Shown in pieces: positions 12,466 to 23,300 of a DNA stretch of 64,000 nt. The position numbers were made by a program, and so were the translations under genes. This stretch comes from Anthoceros angustus (taxonomy: Eukaryota; Streptophyta; Anthocerotopsida; Anthocerotales; Anthocerotaceae): contig MU008162.1 of the NCBI GenBank assembly GCA_010909165.1, positions 1,116,001 to 1,180,000 of the forward strand. The letters run 5' to 3'. Under the pieces are notes generated by a model. The model searched no databases, was not told the DNA's origin, and was given only the letters and a program-made list of their open reading frames with translations. Position 1 is the stretch's first letter, and every line of letters starts with the position of its first letter.

Positions 12466-15400
12466 TCAGCTTAGCAACTCGAAATCTGATGATGATGACA
12501 ATTGCTCACTCCATTCCCCGCACTGTAGAGGGTTGGATTTTTTCCTTTGGTGCGTGGGCAACTTCAACTCATGGGGAGCAGCAGGGGCTGGATGTACCGT
12601 GAAGAAATCATCCTTCAGTGCCTCATGGGCATTTACACGAGCTGCAGGGTTGTAGACGAGAAGCTTCTCCAGGAAACTCAGGCATGCCTTTGACGCTGTT
12701 GGAAACTTGTCGTGGAGAGAGAGAGGAGGTCGATTGTCCTGGAAAAAGATCTTATCATAATCTGGCAGTTTCGATACGCCTGGCCAGTTGCTCTCCGTTG
12801 GGGATCCAAGGAATCGTACAACCCTGCTCAGCTGATCAATATCATTGAGTCCTGGGAATAATGGGGCACCCGTTAGAAGCTCCGCAAAGATGAGGCCCAC
12901 AGACCACAAGTCAACTGCCCTGCCATACTCTGTAGCTCCGTACAGAAGTTCTGGAGCTCTGTACCATCGCGTCCCAACGCAATTTGTGAGGTCACCATTA
13001 TCTTCACTCCCACTCCTGCTCACTGAATCGTCACTTAAACCCATGCGGGGTTCCTCGGCGTGTCTCCCAGATGCTCTTGCAGGATCAACCCAAGCTTTCT
13101 CCCGGTTTGATGGAAACTGTATTGCTGCTTCCGAGGAAGCATCCTTGCCCTTGCTTGCAAACTGCGGGGGACTGTCTTGATGCATCTCATCCCATCCTGG
13201 TTCTCCTGCCAACTCCCCTACAGATCTCCCACTGTCCACCTCAAGATAGCTATCTCGAAGCTCTGGAGCTCCAAACCACCTAGTTTCTTCTGACCTTGCA
13301 AGACTGCCAGAATGGGGACCTTCAAGATCGCCCATGAGCCCATCTCTATCTGTACTCCACTCCCCAGATGCTTTCTCCCAACCATCTTGGCCACTCTCAC
13401 TCTCTTTCTCAACATCACTCCAATGCTTCAGACTTGAATCTGCAGTGAGCTGCAAGCCAAACTCGGTGCCATCTATATTTGACACATCAGAAAGGGAGGA
13501 CTTGGATTCACTCTGGTCGCCCACTGTTCTTACTCGCATAAAGTCAAATGGTTCAGAAGGTGAACCCCAGTCAGAGCCATTTCTTGCTTCCACTTCCAGC
13601 CTTCCTGGACAATAAAACTCAGCATTTGAGGACTCCTCTTCGTTCTCATACCCTAAAGCTGCTGGTGTTAGGAAATCAAACCGTCCAGATGGCGAAATCC
13701 AGCCAGTTCCCCCTTGAACAACGTCACCACCATGACTCGACATGCTTTTCAGAACCTTCTTAGGTGGAATTTGCAAAGTGCACTGAGAACTTGAGGAGCT
13801 GCTACCAACCTCACCCTTCAGTTGCTTAGGCCTAAGTTCAGAGGCAGGTTCCGGCAGGTTTTGATGTGGAACAACTGTCCTGCACTTTTCAACTCGGTCT
13901 GATGCAGAAAGTGGCCCCATTTCAGGACTCTTTTTTCGGGTTGGGTCCCACTCCACAAGGCCTTGGCCCTCCGAGAAGAAAACTCTCTGCCCACCTTTGT
14001 CTATTGCCAGCCTGGCATTCTCAGAAGCTCCCCTAATTCTTGGTACCCTGCTGGTCATGTCCCTAGATAAGCTTTGTCCGATGATCTTCCCTTTACTTGT
14101 GATAACACCCCAACACTTCAACTCCGAATTGTACCCCTGCCAACCCCTCCGATTGTGATACAACCCATAGACGCCTCCCCCCTGTTCCAAATTCCTTCGA
14201 GCTTCAAAAACACTCTGATCCCAGTTTTCCAAACTAAAACTCCCACCATCTTCGACACTTTTCTTATCATCCGACCCAGATGAGCCAATGTGAACTGGGC
14301 TCAGAGATTGATTCCTAGATCCTGTAACAGCACCAAGTGGGCTGGCATAGCGAGTGCCCTCACTGCTAATCCCTGGTTCTGCAAGTTGCATGAGACCACA
14401 AGTTGCGGAATTTGGTTGAGCCATCCCCTTCATGTCAGATGCTGCACCTGTCAAGGCCTCCGTTGTGGGAGCAAACTCAGTGGTCTTGTATATGCTAGCA
14501 GGAGCATTATCCCTCTTTTGTGTAGGTTCAAACCCAACAATTTGGATGCCTGCTTCAGTTCTTGGAAGGGAACGAGCTTTATCCCTCAAAAACTCCACAC
14601 CGCATGAGACTAAATTGTTCTTGGGCTGCTGACGTGACTGTGGCGGCTTCTGCCCGCGAGTGAGATCATGAGTTACTTCAGCTGCAGAGGTAGGTTCGCT
14701 TGAGCCCACATTTTCAGTATGCATTCTTCCAGAATCTAGGACACTCTTATTTCCAAAGGACCCCATTCCAAAACAACACGAACCCCTCAGTTTCGTCCCA
14801 GCACCGTTGTCACTCTGCTGCTCTGGAAGGTTATCAACCGTCCCCAGCTCTTCCTCGCTGGGAACACTCAAGTTATGTCCTGGGACCTGTGAACCTGGTA
14901 GATAGGCAGTGCTTCCTGTTGAAACAAGCAAACTAGAGGTACTGACATTTGAAGCACCGTCTTTGAACAAAGAAGGGGGAGGCATGATATTTGGCTCCAC
15001 CACACCTAGACACTCACCGTGATCCTCCAGACTGTTAGTATCACCAACCACTCTCAATGTTAGAACATCTGGTTCTGCACTCGACACTGGACCAAGCTGG
15101 TTATTAGTCATTAGTGAGGCAGCTGAACTTCTAAGCTTAGCCTGCCGTTCAACATTACTGGGCTGATCAATGCCATCCACCAGGGCCAACTCAGCTGCAG
15201 CCTCTGTTGCATGTGTTTGAAGATGTGAGATATTGCTGCCAAAATGCTTCCGTGGCACATTTCTTTCCATACCTTCCTCAGCCTGTTTCAAGTAGGGCTT
15301 GCCCTTAGAGCAGATTTTATCATCGAGTCTGCCATCACTCGTGTGGCTGCCATGCTGACCAAATAGACAGCCCCTATCGCCCATCACCTTGAGATCTTTG

Positions 15401-16747
15401 TCTAAGGACTGTGACCTTCCTGAAATAGTCTCCACCTTCTCCCCTTCATTCATCACTAAGCTACCACTTTGAATCAGTGATGGAACACATTGGCCCTGAT
15501 TTTCTTTATTATCAAACACAAGCAGCGCACTGTTGACTGGACTTAACCACCTGCCACTCCTCTGCCTATACTCATTATCAACTCCATCTTGGGGGCTCTC
15601 TGCCACTGGTCCCTGAAGATCTGCTACCTGCATACAGAGCCACCAGGCGAGCCATCAAGATCCAAGCATGAAGCTGTAACTTCATCCCGAAGTTTAAACC
15701 AAATCCGTCGACGCAAGTACTTGTCACTCAAATTCCAAACCCCTATTTTCATGCAGCATGCAAACAAAGATAAAAACCAAATGAACTCGTCACACGGAGA
15801 GCATAAAGTACCTTTTCCTGCTTTTCAGAGTATGTACCACCCTTCTTCAGGAATCCTTTCAACTTGTGGAAAAAGTCACTCTGCTTCTGACTGGTTGCGC
15901 CCTTCCTTCCAACGGTCCCATTGACAACCTCCTGCCCTTTTGTTCGAGCACAAGATTGAAACCCTCGACCAGGTGCGCCTGCATTGCCTTCTTGAGGATG
16001 GAAATAATTGCTATTATGAACAAACAAGGTCCCCTCCACATCGAGAACACCATCTTCTCCACCCAACATCGAACCCTTCTCACCAACTCTAGAGTCACCC
16101 CTTAACCTCGGTTTGAGCTCTTGCTGGATGTCCACAAAGCACGATGCATCTCCAGGCGTTCCCTCTGCAACCAGTCCTCCATACGCACAACTCTTGAGTG
16201 AACCTAGCAGTTCCGAACACGCCATACTCCTCTCAGGCTCCTCCCCAGCAGTGACCTCCAAATCGCTTTCCTGGATGACACGAGCAATCCCAAAGTCCGC
16301 AATCTTCAAAACCCCATCTGCCGAGACCAAAATATTGGACGGCTTCAAGTCACGATGCACAATCATGTTCGAGTGACAGGCAGCCAGCCCTCGAAGAACC
16401 TGCACCATAATCCCCTTGATGGCACTCTCCGGCAAGGGTCCAGCCGCAATGACCTCCGCCAAATTGGACTCCACATACTCCAGCACCAGCACAACACTAG
16501 ACCCCTGCTGCACATAATCAAGCAGCTTTACGACGTTAGGGTGACTGAGCCTCAGCAGCGCATCCAACTCCCTCCTCGAACTCTGAGCATGGTGCACCTC
16601 CTTCAACGCCACAACAACCTTGTCATCCCTCCGCCGAGCCTTGTACACATTCCCAAACCCCCCCTCCCCAATTTGCTTCAACACCTCGTACCGACCCCTC
16701 ACCTCGGAGCTTCCCATAAGCCCAAAAGGCCATCCCGCCATCTCCAC
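12466..16747 (-). CDS. CDKF;1-like CDK-activating kinase with giant T-loop insertion
   Basis: Ser/Thr kinase of the plant CDKF (CAK) type, which in the family phosphorylates CDK T-loops. Two exons (16747-15812, 15627-12466; 184-base intron, phase 0) give 1,365 residues; Arabidopsis CDKF;1 has about 480. N-lobe: GEGGFGNVY loop at ~27-35, VALKEVHH lysine at ~49. C-lobe: HRDLKPSN with catalytic Asp ~133, DFG Asp ~151. The usual continuation, NCVGTRWYRAPELL, appears only at ~1194, followed by GRAVDLWSVG, the FPGLNDIDQ CMGC-type segment and a C-terminal tail ending SDFELLS, like CDKF;1. Between DFG and TRWYRAPE lie about 1,035 Ser/Gly/Glu-rich, probably disordered residues, all in one open frame. 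CDKF;1 itself has a ~110-residue insertion here. MEMAGWPF is the first ATG; MGSSEVRG at residue 11 is an alternative start. Confidence 0.9.
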
Positions 16748-16976
16748 TCAACCTCCTACTCTGAACACCCTACTCTACCCACACCCCGATCATTCCAACA
16801 ACCCACAACGTCCAATCCTTCCATCCACTCCCCCAACCGTAACCCAACACGCCAGCACGCGCAGTCGCAGACCCCACCACACTCCCCTGCACATCACACC
16901 CCCCCACGCGCCCTAGCGCCACATGCCCAGCAGCCTCCCCCCGGAGCTGGGCGTCCCAGGCCGCCGGCCCTGCACC

Positions 16977-17147
16977 TCAATCATCGTTCGGCTTCTGCGG
17001 CTTGCGGTAATTCTCCTCCAAGTGCCGCGCAATCACAATCCCCGTGTCGAACAAGGCCTTGATGTTGGGCACCTTGTAGTTCTGAGCCACATAGATCCCC
17101 ACCAGCGTACCCAGAGTGAAGGAGAAGGTGCTCCTTATGATGCCCAT
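16977..17147 (-). CDS. DUF4535 (STMP1-like) single-span membrane microprotein
   Basis: A single exon encodes 56 residues beginning MGIIRSTFSFTLGTLVGIYV and containing AQNYKVPNI and EENYRKPQKP. This is the conserved pattern of the plant DUF4535 family, related to the metazoan short transmembrane mitochondrial protein 1. One hydrophobic segment spans residues ~8-21. A mitochondrial membrane site is inferred from the family. It is complete and of the usual length. Its stop lies 229 bases upstream of the kinase start on the same strand, an unusually tight spacing. GC content is high, as in the kinase 5' end. Confidence 0.88.
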   Translation of the reverse strand: MGIIRSTFSFTLGTLVGIYVAQNYKVPNIKALFDTGIVIARHLEENYRKPQKPNDD

Positions 17148-17871
17148 GGCAGCTGGCCTGGCCCTCGCCCTCGCCCTGGCCCTCGCCCGCCTTCCTCCTC
17201 ACGCACAGCCCGGCCCAGACCAGCACAAGCTGCGCATGCGATCCACACCTCCCTGCACGGTACACACGAAGACATTCAACCGGCCGTCACCCTCCGCTCT
17301 TGGATCCGATTCCACCAAGCCCACATCCGCTCTCTCCTTTCACGCTCCGATGCAAGCAGCCTGATCACGCCAGAGCCAGGCAAACAGCGCTCATATCTTA
17401 TGGTTGAATTGCTTGCCTGAAAACACAGTTACCTGCTTGCTAAAAAGAGCGGCGCAGAATTCGGCTTCAAAAATAGTTTTTATTGCCTCGCCTTCCACCC
17501 TTCCTGGACTCCGATCCTGGATTTCCCACCCTCCACAAGCAGGTCTGGACCCAAGCCTACTCACCTCCGGGCCCTCGCCATGCACCCTCTTTACTAACCC
17601 GGCTCACTTCGATATTATGGATTTTACGAACACACCACCACTAAAGCAAAAGACAAGAACATCGTCTGCAGGTCTTAAACGAGCAAAAGTACCTACCTAA
17701 ACGGTAGGTACCTGGTCCACTGGCCTTGCATGTTGGACGTCATTGTACTGCTTGAAAGCATGAGCCAAGCTCGAATAGGTCTCTTTCATTTTTCTATTGT
17801 GGGATACATAATCCATGAAACTAGCACCGCGTTGTGACGATTGTCGAACATCCTTGTCGCGAGCAAATCTG
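17148..17871. other. Spacer between microprotein and reductase
   Basis: No gene is seen. The part next to 17148 is the probable microprotein promoter, with a ctcgccctggccctcgcc run at about 17160-17190. The remainder is the 3' flank of the aldo-keto reductase. Confidence 0.4.
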
Positions 17872-19506
17872 TCACTCGTCCCAAAGCGAGTTGATAATGT
17901 CGTGGTCCACGGAGAAGGGCACCGTGAAAAATCTCCTCTGCACAAGAAGAGAAAATGTTAGAGAGCCGCACTTGCCGCCAGTTTCCATCGCACAGGCACC
18001 AGTACTGTGGGGATGCATTGCATACCTGCTCGATGGTGCTTATCTTGTCCATGTCATCATCGGGGATGCTCCAGGCGAGCACATCCAGGTTCTGAGCCAG
18101 CCGCTCTATTTTGACGGTTTTCGGTAGGACGCTCTGACCCATCTGAAGGCCCCAACGCAACGCCACCTGCGCTGGTGTCTTTCCGAGGTTCCGTGCAACT
18201 TCTGTGAGGATGGGATGGCTCAGAACAGAGAAAGTGGCGTACCTACTTCCTGCCGAGCCCATGGAAGCGTACGCCTGCACTCCACGATGTCAGAAGGGGA
18301 TTCAACAAATTGTACAGGAATTTGTAAACGGTGCACATTATGTTCCAGGTTCGGGTGACTCACTGATAGGTGGATCTGTTTTGACTCGCAGAAGGAGCGA
18401 AGCTGGCGCTGCTGCCACATGGGGTGACATTCGACCTGATTTACCGCTGGCGGGATTTTAGCACATGATAAAACCTCCTGCAGTTTCTTTATGCTGAAGT
18501 TGCTGACTCCAATGGCACGGACTTTCCCTGCTTGCACAAGCTTTTCCAAAGCCCTCCAGGTTGCCTCTACATCCCATGTAGTGATGTGCTCTGGCTGCAG
18601 GGGGTCTTTCGCGTCTTTTACAAGGGCAACCGGCCAGTGGATCTGACACAAGCAAGTTGAATTACGTTGTGTCAGCAAGTTTGTGTCTTCCAGAACTTAC
18701 AGAAACTGTAATGCACCCACAAAGACATGACTTTCAACCCGAATGAATGGTATACCAAATATAGGTCTATGTAGTCCAGCTGCAAGTCTCCAAGAACTCT
18801 GTCCACAGCGTGAGGAACCTCGTTTGGATCCAGTTCTGTAACCCTGCAGCACAATTGAAAGAAAACTGTTAAAGATGTTGCTGAATTCGAAGGCGTAAAA
18901 ACGGAAGCTGCGATGCTCATCAACCACTAGGCCAGCGCACCAGAGCTTCGACGTGATGAACAAATCTTCGCGTTTGATCTCTCCGGATTTGAAGAGCTCT
19001 TGAAGCGCATCTCCAATCTGTCATCAATTTTCTTCGGTTACCTTGCGTAACATGCAGAGTTTGCAGATCGTGATGCTATTCAAACTTAATTTACGTTCTA
19101 GGATATCAAATCAGAGGACCTCTTTCTGGTTTCTGTATGCAGTAGCACAATCAATGTGGCGGTAACCAGTCTGCAAGACAAAAGATAAGCGTGTCAGTCC
19201 TGCCTTGGCGTCTTCAACGCCTTTCAATCCTGAGCAGAAATCTAGACGCCTCGGTCAGCTACTCGGATTGCATGATGTCGACAAATCCCAGATGCCCTCA
19301 CAGAATTGCTGGACAGCCAAAGGACGCGAAATAGGAGGGGTTAGCTTTGCAAAGACAGGTGATCTAACCTGAATAGCTGCTTTCACTACATTCCCGATGA
19401 CACCCGGGTCAGCTTGCCATGTCCCAAGGCCAACTGCCGGCATCAGAGCTCCGGTATTGAGTGTGATAGCCAGAGGCTTGGCATCTCCAATCCCGCTCGT
19501 AACCAT
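17872..19506 (-). CDS. Aldo-keto reductase, AKR4C-like
   Basis: NADPH-dependent cytosolic oxidoreductase that reduces aldehydes and ketones to alcohols. Seven exons on the minus strand: 19506-19369, 19170-19120, 19017-18941, 18843-18756, 18642-18364, 18274-18026, 17937-17872. They sum to 948 bases, 315 residues, the normal AKR4 length. The catalytic tetrad is visible: Asp and Tyr in [10 protein letters not shown], Lys in ITSKLW, His in YLIHWP (His is the first residue after a splice junction plus one). Other family marks are [26 protein letters not shown] and [10 protein letters not shown]. The C-terminus is [12 protein letters not shown]...NSLWDE. The start is the first ATG of the first exon. 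Exact substrate cannot be told. It is divergent from the helicase gene, with about 800 bases between starts. Confidence 0.92.
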
Positions 19507-20309
19507 CTTTGACTATCCCAGCGCTAGCTCCCTGCAGACGTGATACAAAACTCCGCAACAATGAACGCAAAGCTCCCAATGAAGCACAATTCAATAGCCC
19601 GAAACGAATCAAATCCAAGAACTCTCAGTATTACCGAAGCGTTCAAAACAACGTCAGATCCGAGGTCTGCAAACAGTCACATGCACTGATTCTAAGCAAT
19701 TCTTGCCAATTCAGTCCTGCGAAGGCAAGAAAGGAAGCTCCATGCGAATGCTCGACACTTGCAACAGGACAGTTGCGGTCATGAAGTTTGTGAGGAGCAA
19801 CTTTTTCTTTTACCATGGGGCCTCTACCACAACCTCCTTCGAGTGAATGAACCATGGGAAATATCAGTACCTTGCAATGTTGTACAACTGTAGAACTGCG
19901 TCGATCAAGGTCTGGGACACTTCAACAATTTGTGACTTGCTGCGCCTTTTCGCAGGAGGTTGCCACAAATGAGCCTGTGTTAAGACTACGATGATAAATC
20001 GCTTGCTAACACAATGTCAGATTGCCTTGCAGACAAGCCGCCAAGTGTGGTGTACACACGCACCTGGTTCACACAGGGCTCGGTAACCCTAAACCCTGGG
20101 TTTGGGTTTTAGACTAGGGTTTAATGGAGTAAGGCGAGTGGAGCTGGTTGCACCGTGTGCACCAAACTCGGTGCATCAACCACCTTGGACGGCCAGGCCA
20201 GCTTCGGGTCGTGAAGGGAATGGATCGTGAAATTCGTGAAATTTGAAGCATTGACGCCAGGAATTCGTGAATCCTGCTAGGGGGGTCTTGGGCAGTTGGC
20301 GAGGATTTG
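19507..20309. promoter_or_regulatory. Divergent promoter of reductase and helicase, with telo-boxes
   Basis: The 803 bases between the two start codons must serve both genes. Nearer the helicase, aaccctaaaccct (20086-20097) and ctagggttt (20114-20122) are telo-box type motifs, which are common in plant promoters of RNA- and translation-related genes. No other gene is seen. Confidence 0.55.
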
Positions 20310-23300
20310 ATGCTGAAAAGGTCTGGCATTGGAGGGTTACATGCCGGGCCTTCGGGATTTTTGCAGCTGCAAGCATTCCAGATGCTGAAGATTGTGCGGT
20401 TCCAGTCGCAGCGCCGGCTCCTGCGACGGCCTGAGCTTTTCCACGGTCCATGGCTGGGCAGGGAATGTGACCTCGCTGTCGGGCTGTCGGGGCAGGTTGC
20501 GGAGGCGGAGGCAGGTGCTTCAAAGGTCAGCAGGGAGCGCAGGTCGGTATTGCAGTGTCTACGGAGCTACTGGCCTGCAACCAGGGCGTCGCTGGAGGAT
20601 GGATTGCCCCGGTTGAGGGAATCGGAGGGAGTGAAGCGGAGGAGGACGAGGGTGGTGAGTGTGAGGTCTGACAAGGCTCTGCTGCCGGCGCTTGGGAATG
20701 GCGATCGTGTAGCTGGTATTTTTGTTGGAGCAGCTGGGTATCGTCCGTTGGCTCTATCTTCAGCGCAGCAGACTCGGGGTTTGGCTTACCATTATGCAGA
20801 GGAACTGTCAGATGAGGACTCGGCGTCGTGTGACGAGAAGGTGGGCAGATATTGGCAGGCGGGATGTTGGGTCCGTGGAATGTGAGAGTGTGATGTGGGC
20901 TCCTTCCCGGGGCTGGCGATCTGCGTTGTCTGTGATTTAGTGTATGTTGTCATGAGCTGCAGTGGCGTGAATCGTTGCAGTTGACGAGTGTGTTGCGTTT
21001 CGTGAAAGCGTTCTTGCTGTATGCATTTTGTTAATGCGGAATGGTGCATTGTTCTTTTATTAGGATCCGGTGCGGTTTGTGGATCTCCAAGAGTGGGGCA
21101 AGAAGCTTGCTCGGTTCGTGAAGGAAGCAGACCAAGAATGGATTTCAAGGTCGAAGAAGGATGTCGGCGATTTTGACCAGATTACAGATCTTGTGAAGGA
21201 GTTTGGTCTCTATGGGTGTGTACCCTGACCTGGTTGGTTACATTAGGGGGTTATTGTGAGGTTGTGCTCCAGGTGAATTGACTGTGCGAATCACGTCCTT
21301 GCAGTCAGCTGTATGGGAAGGTGGTGGTCATCAGCAAAGTGCCTTTGCCTAATTATCGACCGGATTTGGATGACAAGCTTCCTCAGCGAGAGGTGAAATT
21401 CTGAGAACTGTTGTGTGGGTACGTCCATCATACTTACGATGGGGCTAATCAAGTGGTGCTGCAGATGTCTGTTGCAACTGTGGTGCATAAAAGCGTCCAC
21501 AATTTCCTTCAAGACCACCTTGATATGAAAAGGGCAAGCACGGCCAACCACGAAGGAGACAATGCCGCTTTGGACGGTAGCTTTCCAGGAAGCTATCAGG
21601 CTGGAGAACCTGAGGCCTGGAGAAGGGATGATTTATTCAGAACTAATGCAGAACGCCTTCCGAACGAGGTGCTGGAGAGGATGAATGAGAGGATGCGTGT
21701 CAAGCAACACGGATGGCAGGTTTTCTCCCTGGAAACTCAGGATTGTATCTGAGTTGTGGGCTGTGGCGTTTTATGTTTGGAGCTTTGATTTGACTGTTGT
21801 CTGAAGTATCTGCTGTGTTTGTTCCCAGGTGTCAGAGGCAGGTGAGAAGATGTTACAGATACGGAGAAAGCTCCCATCACATAAGGAAAGGGAGTCACTC
21901 CTTAGAGCTATAGCCGAGAATCAGGTTTGTTTTCCTGCGCTCAAGTCATGTCTGAGCCAAGATTGTCATGAGGGATTCCAATGTCGTGGAGAAGACAAAC
22001 CATTGCCTGGCAGCTGCATATGATTTGCTCAGAGTGGCTTGTCCGCTGGGTAATTGTGCAGGTTCTAGTAGTTTCAGGGGAGACAGGCTGTGGCAAAACA
22101 ACACAGCTGCCTCAGTATATTTTAGAGTCCGAAATTGAAGCTGGGCGTGGTTCCAGCTGCAATATTATCTGCACTCAACCAAGGCGTATATCTGCTATAT
22201 CAGTGGCTGAACGGGTGGCTGCAGAGAGGGGGGAGGAGATTGGTGATTCGGTACTTTCCTTACATTCAGAGAGCTTTGTTTGGTGTTTGGTAAGCAGCAT
22301 TCTGAATTGCAATTTACACTTGTTTTGGAGCAGGTAGGCTTTAAGGTACGATTGGAGGGGATGAGGGGCAGTAACACAAGGTTATTGTTTTGCACAACTG
22401 GGATTCTACTGCGGCGCTTGATGAGCGACCCAGAGTTGCAAGGGGTCACCCATGTTATTGTTGATGAGATTCATGAACGAGGCATGAATGAAGGTAAGAC
22501 GTTGTAATTGCTGCATTCACCTTTAGAATTAAGCAAACACGCTACGTTCTCTCTTGGCTTAGTGCTGATTGGTGGAAGGTGCCTCCAGATTTCCTGCTGA
22601 TTGTGCTGAAGGATCTTCTCCCTCGCCGGCCAGATTTGAGGTTGGTGCTTATGAGTGCCACACTCAATGCAGAGCTGTTTTCATCGTTCTTTGCTGATGC
22701 ACCCAGGACGCACATACCAGTAAGAACCTTTTACTTTCCGTTCTGCTTTCTTCTGTTCTTGATGACGCAATGTGTTCCGGGGTGTCTTCACCTGGCTGCT
22801 GACGTTTATTGTTGAACTCTCAGGGATTCACTCATCCTGTTGAGGCATATTTTCTGGAGCATATTCTGGAGAAGACAGGGCACAGGCTTACTGCCATCAA
22901 TCAACTTGATGATTATGGTTCAGACAAGATGTGGAAAAAGCATCGGCAGTTAGCAACTCGGAGGAAGCGGAATCAGCTGAATGGCATTGCAGAGGTAGGC
23001 ATCTGCTTGGAACTCACAAAGCTTGCACTCTGTATTCTTTTTCATAGTTTGGACACATCTGATTTCCTGGGTTTTGAGTGCAGGATGCCATGGCTGCCCA
23101 GCAATTTAGCAACTATAGTGAGAGGACTCAAGCATCCTTAGCTTGCTGGAGTGCCGATGGATTAGGATTTAACTTAATCATAAGGGTTTTGAGTCATATA
23201 TGTGAAGATGAGAGGGAAGGTGCAGTACTAGTGTTTATGACTGGATGGGAAGATATTGGTGCTTTGTTGGACCTATTGAAGGTGCATCCCATAGTAGGCG

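Noticed and set aside
13334-14632. Plus-strand open frames inside the kinase gene
   Set aside because: Antisense shadows of a 3.1 kb coding exon; Pro/Ser-rich composition mirrors the coding strand.
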